NCBI RefSeq assembly: GCF_905220565.1
Contig: NC_059396.1
Coordinates: 6,173,206-6,237,205 of the forward strand
Reading direction: 5' to 3'
DNA length: 64,000 bases
Origin: Melitaea cinxia
Taxonomy: Eukaryota > Arthropoda > Insecta > Lepidoptera > Nymphalidae
Shown: positions 49,391-62,500 of the stretch, piece after piece
How the letters are laid out: each line of letters starts with the position of its first letter
How positions within the stretch are numbered: position 1 is the stretch's first letter
Translations under genes and position numbers: made by a program
Notes under the pieces: generated by a model
The model's input: the letters and a program-made list of their open reading frames with translations, nothing else
Database searches by the model: none
Told to the model about the DNA's origin: nothing

Positions 49391-49486
49391 GATTTTAATT
49401 TTTTACTTTATTTTAAGCGTATGTAAGAAACAGCGCCGGCTCATTTACTCAAGAAGAGACTGTCATAATTGGAACTCAGTAGCGAA

Positions 49487-49494
49487 TTTATAAA
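49487..49494 (-). promoter_or_regulatory. TATA box of the uricase gene
   Basis: TTTATAAA on the - strand lies about 97 bp before the ATG. Two GATA-factor-like sites (TGATAAC near 49520, CGATAAGG near 49553) lie just upstream. A start site near 49460 would give a leader of about 70 bases. GATA control of a Malpighian-tubule enzyme would be plausible but is inference. Confidence 0.5.
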
Positions 49495-49899
49495 GGTACC
49501 CTGTGACCCTCGTTATCACTGACGAGCACGCGCCTAATGCGCAAACTGGACCTTATCGGTATTCACATTAATTTTATTTATCAAATACAGAGCAATATAA
49601 CGTTATCAAAAGGAATTGTAAATAAACAACAACTATGGTTTTTCATTCAAATTTCCTTTTATTTACACGCGTATTTAAAAGAAAATGAAAAAGATGTGAT
49701 AGTTTACTAAATAGAGAAAATAGTTTTTAAAGCAAACAGAAAATTATAAATTAATGTCTTACAAATAAATATCTTATAACATTCACAAACAGTCGTCGGT
49801 TTCTAAGATAAGTAACTTAATTTATAGGTAACAACTGACTGATATAGCTAAAAAAAAATTTAAATATACATGGAAATAATACATATATAAATATAAATA

Positions 49900-50000
49900 T
49901 TACACCCAGTCTCAGGCGGAATCGAACCCAGAACCCGCGAAGCAGAAAGAAAGGCTACTACAAACTGTGCCAACGGGCTAGTCATAAATATATACAGACT
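49900..50000 (-). mobile_element. tRNA-like SINE head
   Basis: The - strand reads TAGCCCGTTGGCACAGTTTG (A-box-like), then GGGTTCTGGGTTCGATTCCG (B box), the internal Pol III promoter of a tRNA-derived SINE. Confidence 0.65.
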
Positions 50001-50137
50001 GTTAATATTCCTATGATAAATCTATCTTCTTTTCATTTAATTATATCTAAATGTTTAAGATATGGTAAATTATTAAACTGTTCCGAAACATAGTTTTGGA
50101 TGAAAAAGTTTTGATGTCGTTTTACCTTTATATATTA

Positions 50138-50525
50138 ATAATTGTGTTTGCAGGCAAACGAAAAAAACTTCAATTATATCGATAAGTAATTAATACAACG
50201 TGGGTGGACGAAAAAATAGTCAAGTAAATACGCATTACCAAAGATTACTCCAAAAGTTGTAATCAGATCCAATTAAATTAAAAATCATTAAAATCGTTAC
50301 TCAGTAAAAAGTTATGCAGATTTTCGAGAGTTTCCCTCGATTTCTCTGGGCTCCCATCATCAGATCCTAGTTTCCTTATCATGGTACCACACCAGGGATA
50401 TCTCATTTCGAACAAAACAGAATTATCAAAATCGGTTTATAAACGACAAAGTTATCCCCAAATATACAAAAAATATATATATACATATATATTTACAGTC
50501 GAATTGAGTAACCTCCTTTTTTAAA
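50138..50525 (-). mobile_element. AACCGACTTC repeat copy
   Basis: It starts at 'AATTGTGTTTGCAGGCAAAC' and runs through 'GAAAAAATAGTCAAGTAAAT' and 'CCCATCATCAGATCCTAG' to 'GAATTGAGTAACCTCC'. It directly abuts the next Helitron. Confidence 0.65.
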
Positions 50526-50534
50526 AACGTTATA

Positions 50535-50837
50535 TCACTACATAGTATAAAACAAAGTCGCTTCCCGCTGTCTGTGTGCTTAGATCTTTAAAAAATGCGC
50601 AACGGATTTTGATGCAGCTCTCTTTAGTAAATGGAGTGATTACAGAGGAAGGTTTATACGTATAATACATAAGTACGTAAAATAGTAGAGGAACACTGAT
50701 AGTTTTTGATTTTTCTAATGTGATGTCGTAAATAAACACATTTTTTTGCGCATATATTATATATTCTATTTATTTTATTTTATATTTTATATTTAGTATC
50801 AGCATTGCACCCGTACCAAGCCGGGGCGGGTCGCTAG
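50535..50837 (+). mobile_element. Non-autonomous Helitron (303 bp)
   Basis: It starts TCACTACATAGTATAAAACA after A. It ends 'GCACCCGTACCAAGCCGGGG' then 'CGGGTCGCTAG'. The 3' end matches the copy at 41269-41721, but the following base is A, so the right flank may be mutated. Confidence 0.65.
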
Positions 50838-53021
50838 ATCTATGTAAGAAAATGATTAAATTACTAAATGTACATTGCGTATCCCTTAATCTTTAAAGCA
50901 AGGGCGTTCTTTTGTTTTATTCGTTTTCGAGACAACGGATTGATCACTTTGGTTGACTGAGATTTTGATGTATTAATGGTAACATTTTATTTATTAAATA
51001 AATTAGTTTAACAAACAAGATAAGTCAGTACTAAGATAAACACGTGTTTTTATTTCACCATATCTTTAGCCTAAAATAGAATCCGATTCAAAAACAATCT
51101 TATTAAACGTACAAATTTTTATTTGTATGACTCTAGACAAAGATACATTTCTCTAATATATTAGTATTAATTTTCTTGAAGTTAACACGGGATCGGTCAT
51201 AGATTCAAATATGGGCTACTACTGCTAAGCTTTTATGTTGTCAGTATTTAATCTCGTAATTGGCTATAAAGTAAAATACTCGTAAGGAAATTATCGTGAG
51301 ATTTGGCGAAGTCTGTTTTCATTCAGCTTCTTAAGACAAAGAGTCTTGTATTCAAGTTCAACTAAATTATACGTCGACGTCAACTAAATTTATAAGTTGT
51401 TACTATAAAGCATAATTTAAATATTGACCTTGATCTTATATAAATTACTCGTACATTTGATCTTAGCAACAATTAAAACAATATACTTTTATTATTACTA
51501 AGAAACAAAATAATGAGGAGCGACGACGTCATTTTAAATTCTTTATCTTCTCAATACCGACTAATTACTGTCTTAAAACAACAATACTTATCAAATTTTT
51601 ATTGACTCGTGTAAATTAAACGAATCCTGCTGTTAAGCATAGATTTATTTTTTATACAAAAATTTGTCACATACAAATGTGTATAGTATAGGGATTATCA
51701 AAGAGAACATAGAAATAAGAACTCGATCCTTGATCATTGATCGCTTTTTATTTCTTGTTTCATAAATAAGCTTTCAAATATTATAAATGTAGATATAAAT
51801 TTCAAATTTTATGTAATAGTCTAATATAAGTGGCGTGCAGTTTTTACAGTCATGTCGTAATTTTTTACGATATTTTATATTTGCTGACCTTATAATAATA
51901 AAATACCTACTACGAATATATTTTACGACAAGTAGGAATTCTAACTACGGATACTTTATAGCCGTCTGCGTAACGTTTCGTTTATTTTAAATTATGATAC
52001 GAGGAAACATACGCGCAATATCAAATATTCCAAATTGACTGAAAAACTATACATTTCTCTTAACTGTAATATGTAAAGACTAGGCCTATATCTTTATTAC
52101 TAAGAAATATATATATCACATTCAATACCCAAAAAAGCTTACGTAATTACTTAGATTATACAGACATTTAAACATTTTATATACTGTGTTACAAAGATCT
52201 ATAATATAGAATTGAATAGAATTAAATGTATTTTTCGTGTTGCCGGTTCAGTATATTATAATAAAAATGCTACTACATATTGATGTTTAAATAATAAAAG
52301 CTTAACATCATGAATGAAAATAAACTGTAAAAAATACCCAAACATCTTTTTAAAATGTAAAACAAAACATAAATTTCTTACTTGTATGCCTATCGAGATT
52401 TTTACGGTCAATAAATAAAAGTTCTTAGAATACTTTAAAAGTAGGCGCTTTAGCAATTTATGAGAGTTATTGCATTTTATAAATAAAACTTTCATGTTGT
52501 AGATAAATATATTATCTTAATATTTTAGTGATTTATATTTACACATACTCGTATGTAAATATTTATAAGAGAGAAAAGAACAGTGTGTTTGGAATTATTA
52601 ACATTGAAATAATAAGAATATTGTTATTCATGCGCTTATTTTCTCATACCGTCGCGACTAGGAAGCTGAGTAGCGTATAGTTGCGAAACATCGGGGCCGG
52701 GCAGTGGCGGGCGCGAGGCGGGCGGTCATGTTTAAGCTTTTAAGTTACGAAAAACGTTTTATCGAATGTCTTTATCGACAACAAAAATTTAAATAAATTT
52801 ATCTTATAAAAAGTCATAATTTATATTGTCAATACGTAAAAGTGTAATAAAATACTTACATTTAGTTTTGTTCGTTAAACTACGACTTTTTGGCTCAAAA
52901 TTCCTATTGTCTATGCCTTTTGTTAAACATGCATTATAATATTTATCATTAAAACTACATATCGACAGTTTTGTAACTGCCTAGTAAAACTAGGACGTGG
53001 TCCGACGTTCGATTTTTTTTG

Positions 53022-53022
<1 letters not shown>
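50838..53022. other. Intergenic DNA, nothing identified, one GC-rich patch
   Basis: This is AT-rich spacer between uricase and varicose, without recognisable genes or repeats. A CpG-rich patch at about 52645-52735 (GGGGCCGGGCAGTGGCGGGC) stands out and could be an alternative promoter or untranslated exon of varicose, but no clear splice donor was found. Confidence 0.4.
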
Positions 53023-53058
<36 letters not shown>

Positions 53059-53063
53059 TTATA

Positions 53064-53089
<26 letters not shown>
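53023..53089. repeat. (TA)n microsatellite
   Basis: Nearly pure alternating TA with two short interruptions, about 0.5 kb before the varicose first exon. Confidence 0.9.
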
Positions 53090-53097
<8 letters not shown>

Positions 53098-53349
53098 TTA
53101 TTGACACACTCATACGTACACATACAGATTTTATTACATTGTATACTTAATGATCTACCTGTCCCCCACCTACAGGGTATATATGAGAAAGCTTAAAACC
53201 ATCGTTATAAAAACTGATGCATAAGTAGTACTTACTTAAATTTCGTTTATTCTAATAACACAAAAAAGTTATTTCTAAATGAAGTATTAATCGTACCTGG
53301 AACACACACAGATTATATAAGTACTTAATTTAAAAATAAACGTATCGAT

Positions 53350-53567
53350 ATGATGGTGGACAGTACTAGTGCTGTGTGGTGAACGTAGTGCGCAGGCGCG
53401 AGGGCGGGCGGCGCTGTGACGCGGCTCGCTCGCCCAGCTGACGGCGCGGCCGCGTGACGTCTCTACGCAACCGCGAGTGTCGCGCACGCCTGCACCAGCT
53501 TCGGGTCATGTCACGACCTGCACGGTGAATCTTTCGTGTTACGTACTGTTGCACCTTACTGTTCCAA
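53350..53567 (+). promoter_or_regulatory. CpG-rich promoter / 5' UTR region of varicose
   Basis: A sharp GC- and CpG-rich block (GGGCGGGCGGCGCTGTGACG and neighbours) in AT-rich DNA directly precedes the first coding exon. An in-frame TGA at 53526 ends any upward extension of the reading frame, so this is untranslated. No TATA box is evident. Confidence 0.5.
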
Positions 53568-56500
53568 ATGATGGTGCGCCGTAGTGGACGTTACACTGTT
53601 AACTGGCGAGGATTCAGAGACTGCGTCAGCAATAAAGCTCCCGATGACGGTGAGTTGTTTGCAAAACGACGTGTGAATAAACTTAACCTCAAAACCGATA
53701 TGATACAAATTATAACTCAAACGTAATTTATTCTGTACAAAGATCCATATTGAATTTTATGTAATGTCAAACACGTTACATACCAGACGTCTGCAGATCC
53801 TCAATAAAACGTTTGCGCATACTCTCTTATGTATTCACTAACTATTGATATAATATTTTAGTCTGGTGCAACAAAATCATTTAACCGAATCATTTGCAAA
53901 ATTTTGCGATAATATGATTTAGTTTTCATTGTGTCAACGAAATGAAATTGTAACAGTACAAAACATAGAACTAAAAATAAAAAATAAAAACATTTTTCTA
54001 GTCTTGAGAAATAATATATAACCGATAACTATTAATTATTACAAATATTCTTATGTACAATAAATTCTAGTTACTAGAAGTACACTGAATCTCCCTTATC
54101 TCCGCCATTCAGTGATGCTGTTAATTTTATTAGAAGTAATTCAGATGATTTACTGGAACTGTTACCACAGTTTCTTCTTTACCATAGCACACGAGGCCCA
54201 AGACCAGGGCCGAAAGTCTAACATAGTCAGCTTTTATATCTACTTAATTATATTCTACAGCATTGAAATATTGAAAAAAAACATTGTAATTAATTAAAAG
54301 TAACGGCCATTTCATTTAAGAACAGACCGTAATCTCCGTTAATATATCTTGATGGATATTCTTATTTTTTTATTGTTAATAAAAACTGTGTAGTTCTATT
54401 TTATTTTTAACCACTTCAAAAAAAGGAGGAGGTTACTCAATTCGACCGTATATATTTTTTTTAATGTATGTTCGGGGATAACTCCGTCGTTTTCGGTTTT
54501 TCTTTGTTTGCCTGCAAACACAATTATTCTGTTAAAACTGCATATGCAAATAAGTTTCGTCAGTTTTTTTTTTTTATATAACTAGGTCGGCAAACAAATT
54601 TACGGCTCACCTGATGGTAAACGATTACCGTAACTTATAGACGTCTGCAACACCAGAAGCATCGCAAGCGCGTTGCCGACCTTATCTCCAATTCTCCCCA
54701 GCTCTGGTTACCTTACTCACCTACAGGAACACAACACTGCTTGAATGCAGTAATATTTAGCTGTGATCTTCTGTAAGGTCGAGGTACTACCTCAGTCGGG
54801 CTACTCCATATATTTAGTAGGAAAAATGATGAATCGTGTAACAAGACTTAGTACATTTTTTTATAACAAGTACAAATTTACTTGTTATAAAAAATTATAG
54901 TACGTACTGTTTAATATTTAATATCAGTGCCATTATAGTTATGAAAACAGTAAATGGAGTACTTATAAAGTAGTTTCCTAGGGAGTTTTAGTTTATCACA
55001 TAATGTTTACATTTACGCTGAAACATATATCAAAAATGATTCGAAATTTTACGCTAGACAAAATAAGGACAAATAATAATTCATGATCTACAAAAAATAT
55101 TTCCATTAAGAAGCCGGATAGCTTTAATCCATCTCCAGGCAACTCGAAATATTTACGGACTATTCTATCGTAAATACTCAAGCCAATATTTTTGAAAATT
55201 ACCTGGCTAGTAGGTATTTGTTGAGTTCCGTTTCAATTCGCCCGTTATCTTTTTTTCTACTTCATTCATTTTTATTGATCACTATTTAAATTTTCTGCCT
55301 ATAAACTATTTGAAAAAGTGAGCCTCGGTCAGCTTGTAAATCATTGTACATGAAATAAACTTTTACATAATAAGCAATTCGGCTTCACTATAGGATGCCC
55401 CACAAATAATGTGTTGCGCTTTTACTTCGATAGTCAATGCAAGGGAGGAGTCACGTGATGCTTTAGGTGTATTCTGTGATTTATCCAAAGCATTTAAGTG
55501 TGTTCATCATAATACATTAAACAGGAAACTCAGTCACTATGGCATTAAAAATACCGCACTAAAACTTCTGAGTCCTTATCTTAGTGAAAGAACTCAGAAC
55601 CAACCATTACTTCTTAAAATTTAGGATATCTTTGTAAACATGAACCATTTATGGTATCCTAAATTATTGTGATATAATAATTATACACTACTTTTGCCCC
55701 TCTTTGTAAATATTATCGATTTCTAGGCGAGCGGAGCCGCGGGCAATGGCTAGAATACATATAAAGCTAATAAGCATAGTCGTTTGTTACAGTAATATAA
55801 TCACGGAGTTTACAAAAAAGACATTTGAACTCGCTTGAGAGATAATATTACTACTTTAATCTATACTCTATACCTACAATGAAATAAAATTGGAGTGTCT
55901 GTTTGCAATATTGAAATAACCGCTTTTTACTAAATGCATGTAGATGATACACTGTACATAAACCAAAATAATTTGTTTACAATTTTTGCCTCTCTGTCTT
56001 TCTGTCTGTTTGTTCTGACTAATCTCTGAAACAGCTGGACCAATGTTGAAGTGACTTTCACTGGCCGATAGCTGATGTAATAAGGAGTAACTTAGGCTAG
56101 TTTTATTTTAAAAATTTATTAATTTTATAACTCTGCGAACTGAACAATAACTACTTGTTAAATTCCACATAATAACACGGATAGCTACAAAAAGGGAGAT
56201 GCGATTATGGGATAATTCAATCCACTTTTTTTTATTTCATCTATTAATTACGTGATATTTTTAGCAACTTTTTAACCCCAACTTCCCTTTGGTGATATAT
56301 ATTGACGTCTAAAACCTCTGGAAAGAAATCTAAATGTCCTCGCCCCCAATACCCAAAAATCACGTATGTTTTTTATAAAAAAAGTAAACGGAAGTCTTCA
56401 GAATATTATTCTTAAATACAGTTATAATCTGATAAAATTTTGAAAAACAACATTTGTCACAAACAGGATGAGAGCTCACGATTGCCAGTGCGTAGCGCCT

Positions 56501-59500
56501 AATCGTTATGTTCTGGCAATATTTATATTTACCTATATTTATACCGTTTAATTGTTTTCGTAATGGTTTCCATTTTTGTTTTAGTGTTTCAGGTATAACT
56601 GCAAACGATTTCCTTTCAGAAAACTTGTTTATAGCACAAAATTATTTATTAATAGGTATATTACCATTTGCCCCTCAGTGAAAGAAAAAAAAAACCTACG
56701 TGTTTCAGACACCTCTTTAGTAATATTTTTCTGTTAACTAGAAAAATCATTTACTTACATTTTTTAAATTCAGTACCTAATGCCTATTTACTGCCGTATC
56801 TAAGTAGTAACAAATCGTAATCGCCATTTCTATCTTCCAGCAACCGGATCATTAAACAGGGGCACCGACCTCAAGGGGCTAAAAATCTGGAGGCGCGATG
56901 AACTTTATATTTTTAAGCGAATAAAAAATTTTAACATTAATTTTTTTACATTGTGAATTAAAAGTAATCGAATTTTCAATATAAAATTTTAAATTACTAT
57001 ATTTGTTCCTTATTCATATATATACGAAAATGAATCACAATTTCTGTTGGTCACCCTATAAATTGAAATGGACTTTCTCTTTGACTTTACTTTTTTCTCT
57101 TTTACTGTTTGAAACTTTTCAAGACGTCGCAAACTTTTGCTTCTAATTTTTCACGTCGAGGTATAACCTCGACTTAACTATAGTTATAGGGCATCAATCA
57201 TACATTTCTATCATGTACGCTACAAATGGCACTGACCGTGATCACTAAACTATATAATAGATCAATTGACTGTTTCGACTTTCTATTTTTCGATCTCAAT
57301 TAACAGACTAGTCAAAAATAATTTATGACATTTTTTAAAAATTTGTGTAATATTAATGTTCAAACCCTGCATTCACATGGATATCTTCACGCTTTCACGC
57401 TTACATTATATATCTAAGAATTTAATATGTATGCTTCTGGACCCAGAACATAGAAGTAAATCCTAGTTTGGGGCATTGAGTGTGAAGCGTTTATATATTT
57501 ATATAGTCAATATCCGTCCTACTTGTATTTGTACCCACTCTTAAATAAAAAGAATTTTTTTTTATGTATACTTAATATTTGTATATAAGAAATCTACATA
57601 ATATATATATATACATATATTTTTGTTATTACAGAAATACAAGAAGAACCACAAGCAAAAGAAGATCTTTCAAATCATGAAGTTATATTTCTAAAAAGTA
57701 TTGTTGAAAGTCCGGATTTTGCTAGAAAGTATGGAGTAAGTATATGTGGTCAAGAATAAAATTATGATCTTGTAGATGTACAAATTATTTAAAAAAAATC
57801 AAATTTGTTGCGCTATCATTATAATGATAATTTTACAACTACATGCGAATCAGAAAATTATTATTATAATAACAAAACAGAGCTGAGGTTAAATTAATTA
57901 ATCAAACTGTATTCTTAATCACTTAATAAAATTTTAGACACGTATATACAAACTGCATTAAAACGTATATTAAAATAGACGAAAAATATCTTAAAGCAAA
58001 AAGTTATCAGTGAGCAGATTTGCTTGTAAAATCTGCCTTAAGAACATTGAGTTCGTATTAAAACATTACCATGAATGACCTTTAACAGAAGATACTGTTC
58101 TCGTAACTTTTTGGTCCTTTAAAAATATAGTCAGATAGTCTGAGTAAACCACGGTCTATAAGACTGTGGACTGTGGAGTAAACTGGACTATGACTTGGTA
58201 AAGAAAGGACCCCGCACAATTTGTATGGAAAATGGCTCTCGGCTAAATTGGCTGAAATTTTGCACTGGGCTAGTTTTCAACATGCTGATTAAAAGTCCCA
58301 AGGCACAAACCCCCAAGCTTAACCCACGACCCTCTACAACCCCCCAAACCCTCCAAAATGCACTTTGCAATAATCGACTGCAGTTTTGCGAAGAGATAGG
58401 CACTAACATGCTTAACATAATTCTAAACTATACCCCCTCAAAATAGACCCCCGACCACCTACGGCTCGACCCCCCACTCCCACCAACTCCCACACACCCT
58501 CCCTTAATTCATTTTGCAATAATAAGCTTAAGTTTTTAAAAGAGATGGATATCAACATGCTGGTCGAAATTCTCAATCGACCCCCCCCCCCTAAAATCAA
58601 CCCCGACCAACAACCCCACTTAAACCCCAACCACCCTAAAATTGAGTAAAGACTCGTGAATGTACCAACTGTAAAGCTATTCACAGAGAATACTGCTATT
58701 CTTAAAAATAATTTTCTTAGGGTCCGCAGAATACGGTGATTCAGCAGTCCTTTTCAGGATAGTAGACCCGATCTTCGTCACTTTTGCGAACTTAACAAAC
58801 CCTAATGAATATGGTTGAGGAGATAGCCATTCTTGTCTAAATGATGACCACAACTTCGAACATTATCCGGCACAAAAATATTTCTTTTTACGAATTGCAT
58901 TGTTTAGACAATCTCTGGATGTTATTTTGTTCGTTACAAATAACGCGAACACGAACGCGATGCTGTTTGCATTAGAACGTTCAATCGCAAACAGCTTGGA
59001 TGGTCATTAATTAAAGTTATTTCATCTATTATTGACCTGTTGCAGTTGATGCAAAGTCTTGAATTTTCATTAAGAACTAGGGGTAAATGGCCATGATCAT
59101 CCCTTTTAGTAATCGCAAGTTGACGCTTATCAGCATTACCATCACCATTCATAAATGTCAACTGTCCCACGTTGAATTCTCTATTACAAACGCAACACCG
59201 TATTTTTGTAAAAAAGTTCGTTTAAGACTGGAAGGGACTGCTTCGCGAACACGAACTAAAGTTCGCAAAAGTGATGAAGATCGGGTCTACTATCCTGAAA
59301 AGGACTGCTGAATCACCGTATTCTGCGGACCCTAAGAAAATTATTTTTAAGAATAGCAGTATTCTCTGTGAATAGCTTTACAGTTGGTACATTCACGAGT
59401 CTTTACTCAATTTTAGGGTGGTTGGGGTTTAAGTGGGGTTGTTGGTCGGGGTTGATTTTAGGGGGGGGTGTCGATTGAGAATTTCGACCAGCATGTTGAT

Positions 59501-62500
59501 ATCCATCTCTTTTAAAAACTTAAGCTAATTCTTGCAAAGTGAATTAAGGGAGGGTGTGTGGGGGTTGGTGGAGTGGGGGGTCGAGCTGTAGGTAGTCGGG
59601 GGTCTATTTTGAGGGCTATAGTTTAGAATTATGTTAAGCATGTTGGTGCCTATCTCTTCGCAAAGCTGCAGTCGATTATTGCAAAGTGCATTTTGGGGGG
59701 TTTGGGGGGTTGTAGAGGGTCGTGGGTTGAACTTGGGTGTTTGTGCCCCTTGAGACTTTTGATCAGCATATTGAAAACTACCCCTATGCAAAATTTCAGC
59801 CAATTTAGCCGAGAGCCATTTTTCATACAAATTGTGCGGGGTCCTTTTAAGATGGCAACATGAGAACAATATGTCAGGGAAGAATGAACTCTCATAATTT
59901 GGCGGGCCAGGCCCCTGCCTGATATTAATTTTTTGCAATTGTTTTAGCTAATCAAAGCAAAGTTTTCTGTCCTAACAATTCTTATAACGTAAACTAAGCT
60001 TCACTCAGATATTGGCAAATCCTTCAGGGACCCAAAGTAAAAGAAGAAGAAGTAGCTAATTCAATTGTTCGTCGTTCGTGCGTAATTATTGTATTTGCTT
60101 GTTGTTCGTTTATTGAAAAAAAAAAATCAAAAATTTTAACCAAACCTAGCTCTTGCTATTATTGCACTTCGCTTCAATATAATTACACTTACATGGGTAT
60201 ATTCAAATAAATACTGCTATGCATGCGCGAAATCTCAACTGCTGCGTAGTGCAAGTGTAAAAAAGATTATTTTCCCCGCGAAGTTAAGAGAGCTGGCACA
60301 ATGAGATTCGTGTTTAGTATGTTGTTTTGGTCAAATTTCAAACTCAATGAAGTTAGAAACGTTGAAGAAAAGTGACCGTAATAAGTGAATCAGCATCGAG
60401 TATTAAATTCAATAACCTTTATGTTTATTTTTTCATTTTTGTAATTCTAATAAAAAAAAAAAAAAAAAAAAACAGAAATGTTCTGTAGTAAAAATGTTTT
60501 ACTGAAAAAATATTTTTCTGACATTTAGAAAATGCTATTTTTAATCTTTAACTTAATGCCACTTTTGACTGACACAGAACGTTGATAGTCATTCTGTGTC
60601 ATAAATACTGTTTAATTGAAAAATAAATATTATACTCTATGCGGACTGTATAGAGTATAAAACAAGTTCTCGTGCTATATTAACAAAAACACCTAACTGG
60701 AAACAAAATCTCGATGAGAAACCGAGTAGGTGGGTGTGTACTGTGTTGTGTTCTTAAATGGATAAATTATACGTTACAACTGATTAATAAATATAAAATT
60801 AAAAGAATTATTGTTAATTTACCATTATTTAAAATCATATTATAAATTTACGTGGTGTGTATTGTGTATAAAATATAACTTTTCATTCAAATATTTAAAA
60901 TAAACCAGTGCCACGCCTAAGCATCAGGGTTTTTGTTTCGTTCTTTTAATATTTTTCCAAGTAAAAACGATAAATACTTTTTTTGTGAATTAAAGTAAAA
61001 CTTTAGTTAAGCAACGCTTTGGTGTTACAGTCGATCGATTCGGAGGAAGATTTGTTCGTAAAGCCAGTCTCCTTGGATAATGTAAACATAATAAAGTCAC
61101 TGAGTGAATATCGTGGCAACAACATACGGACCATCGAACAGGCTGAATTAGCTATATTACTTTCCCGAGTGCATTTTAAGGTAAATATTTAGTAAAAACA
61201 ATGATTAGTTGAATTACATTTTACTAGACTGATAATTAAGTAAGGACAAGTGAAATGTTGATTGCTAGTGTTATTTTTTTTTTGTTTTAATGAATAGTAA
61301 AGATCGATTGGATGTTCTTGTTAATAGGCCCTAATTGATGCACACGACCAAATCGGGAAAATTTGGCTTGAGCGTGGTTCAGGAGTAGATGAGAAAACTT
61401 CGAAAGAAGAACAGAAAGACATTGCTGAAAGTATAGATATAAGTCCAGGTGAAAACGGAGACATGCCAGTGGAGACAGTTAAAGTTGTAGGTCTTAGAAA
61501 AGTGCCTGGACAACCTTTAGGTTTGACAGTAAGTAGGAATAGTTAATTATTTATAGAAATAACTGTATTTAACAATTAAAATCTCATTTAATTGTCTTTT
61601 TAGGTAACAACAGATGAACATGGTCAATTGATAGTAGCTAGAATTCTTGCTGGCAGTGCGGCCGCAAAACAAGCACTGCTTAGTGTAGGCGATGTGCTCT
61701 TAGAGGTTGATGGCGTACAAATAGATACAGAAGAACAGTTGAAAGAAGCTGTTTCAAAGCCAAACGATAGAGTAACATTAAAAGTTGGACCAAATCTCAA
61801 AGAAAAAAATGCTCAATTAACTAATAAACTTAGTGTAAGTTACTAAACTTAATAAATAAAAATTATGTCTATCTTATTATAGCTTTATTTGAATAATTTT
61901 ATTCATATGTTTCAGTGCTACATGAGAGCTTTATTTGATTATAATCCCTCCGAAGATACTTTATTGCCATGTAAAGAGATTGGATTAGAATTTAAGAGAG
62001 GTGATATTTTACAAGTAAGTTAATGTGTTTTTTTTTTTTAATTTTATTGAGATTGTTTTACTCTGTATCACAATGTTATTTATCATACTTCTCCAAAACA
62101 CCTGGACCAACTTTTATGAAATTTTGTTTGCATATCTGGTAGTTCTGAGAATTGGCCAACGTCTATTTTTCATACCTTTAAAGGCGATAAGGCGAGGGGG
62201 GGATTAAGGGGGTTAATAACATATATGGCAAAAAACATTATATTTAGTATGCAGGGAATTTCGAGGGAGATAAATAAATCTAGCTAGGATTCATTTTTAG
62301 AAAATGTTGTTTTATCCCAGTTTTTAGAAAATGAAAAAATGGATACAATATTGTTAGAATACTAAGGTAAATTTCGCACTTGTCAATAAAGTTGTAATAG
62401 CTCAGGTGGAAAATCGGCCGGTTGCGATCGACCGTAAAGACCACGGTTCAAATCCTCAAATTTTCAGATTGGTTAAGGTTTTTTTTCTTTTTTTTTTCTA

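Noticed and set aside
53287..53554. Arginine-rich - strand frames in the GC-rich block
   Set aside because: Low-complexity R/P/A composition from CpG-rich DNA; the block is better explained as the varicose promoter and leader.
58195..59938. Several proline/glycine-rich frames in the foldback arms
   Set aside because: They come from CCCC/GGGG runs in the inverted arms, appear in both arms in mirrored form, and have no start context or splice sites.
62396..62470. Possible genuine tRNA gene
   Set aside because: A- and B-box-like motifs are present, but the acceptor stem does not pair and the region sits among SINE remnants.
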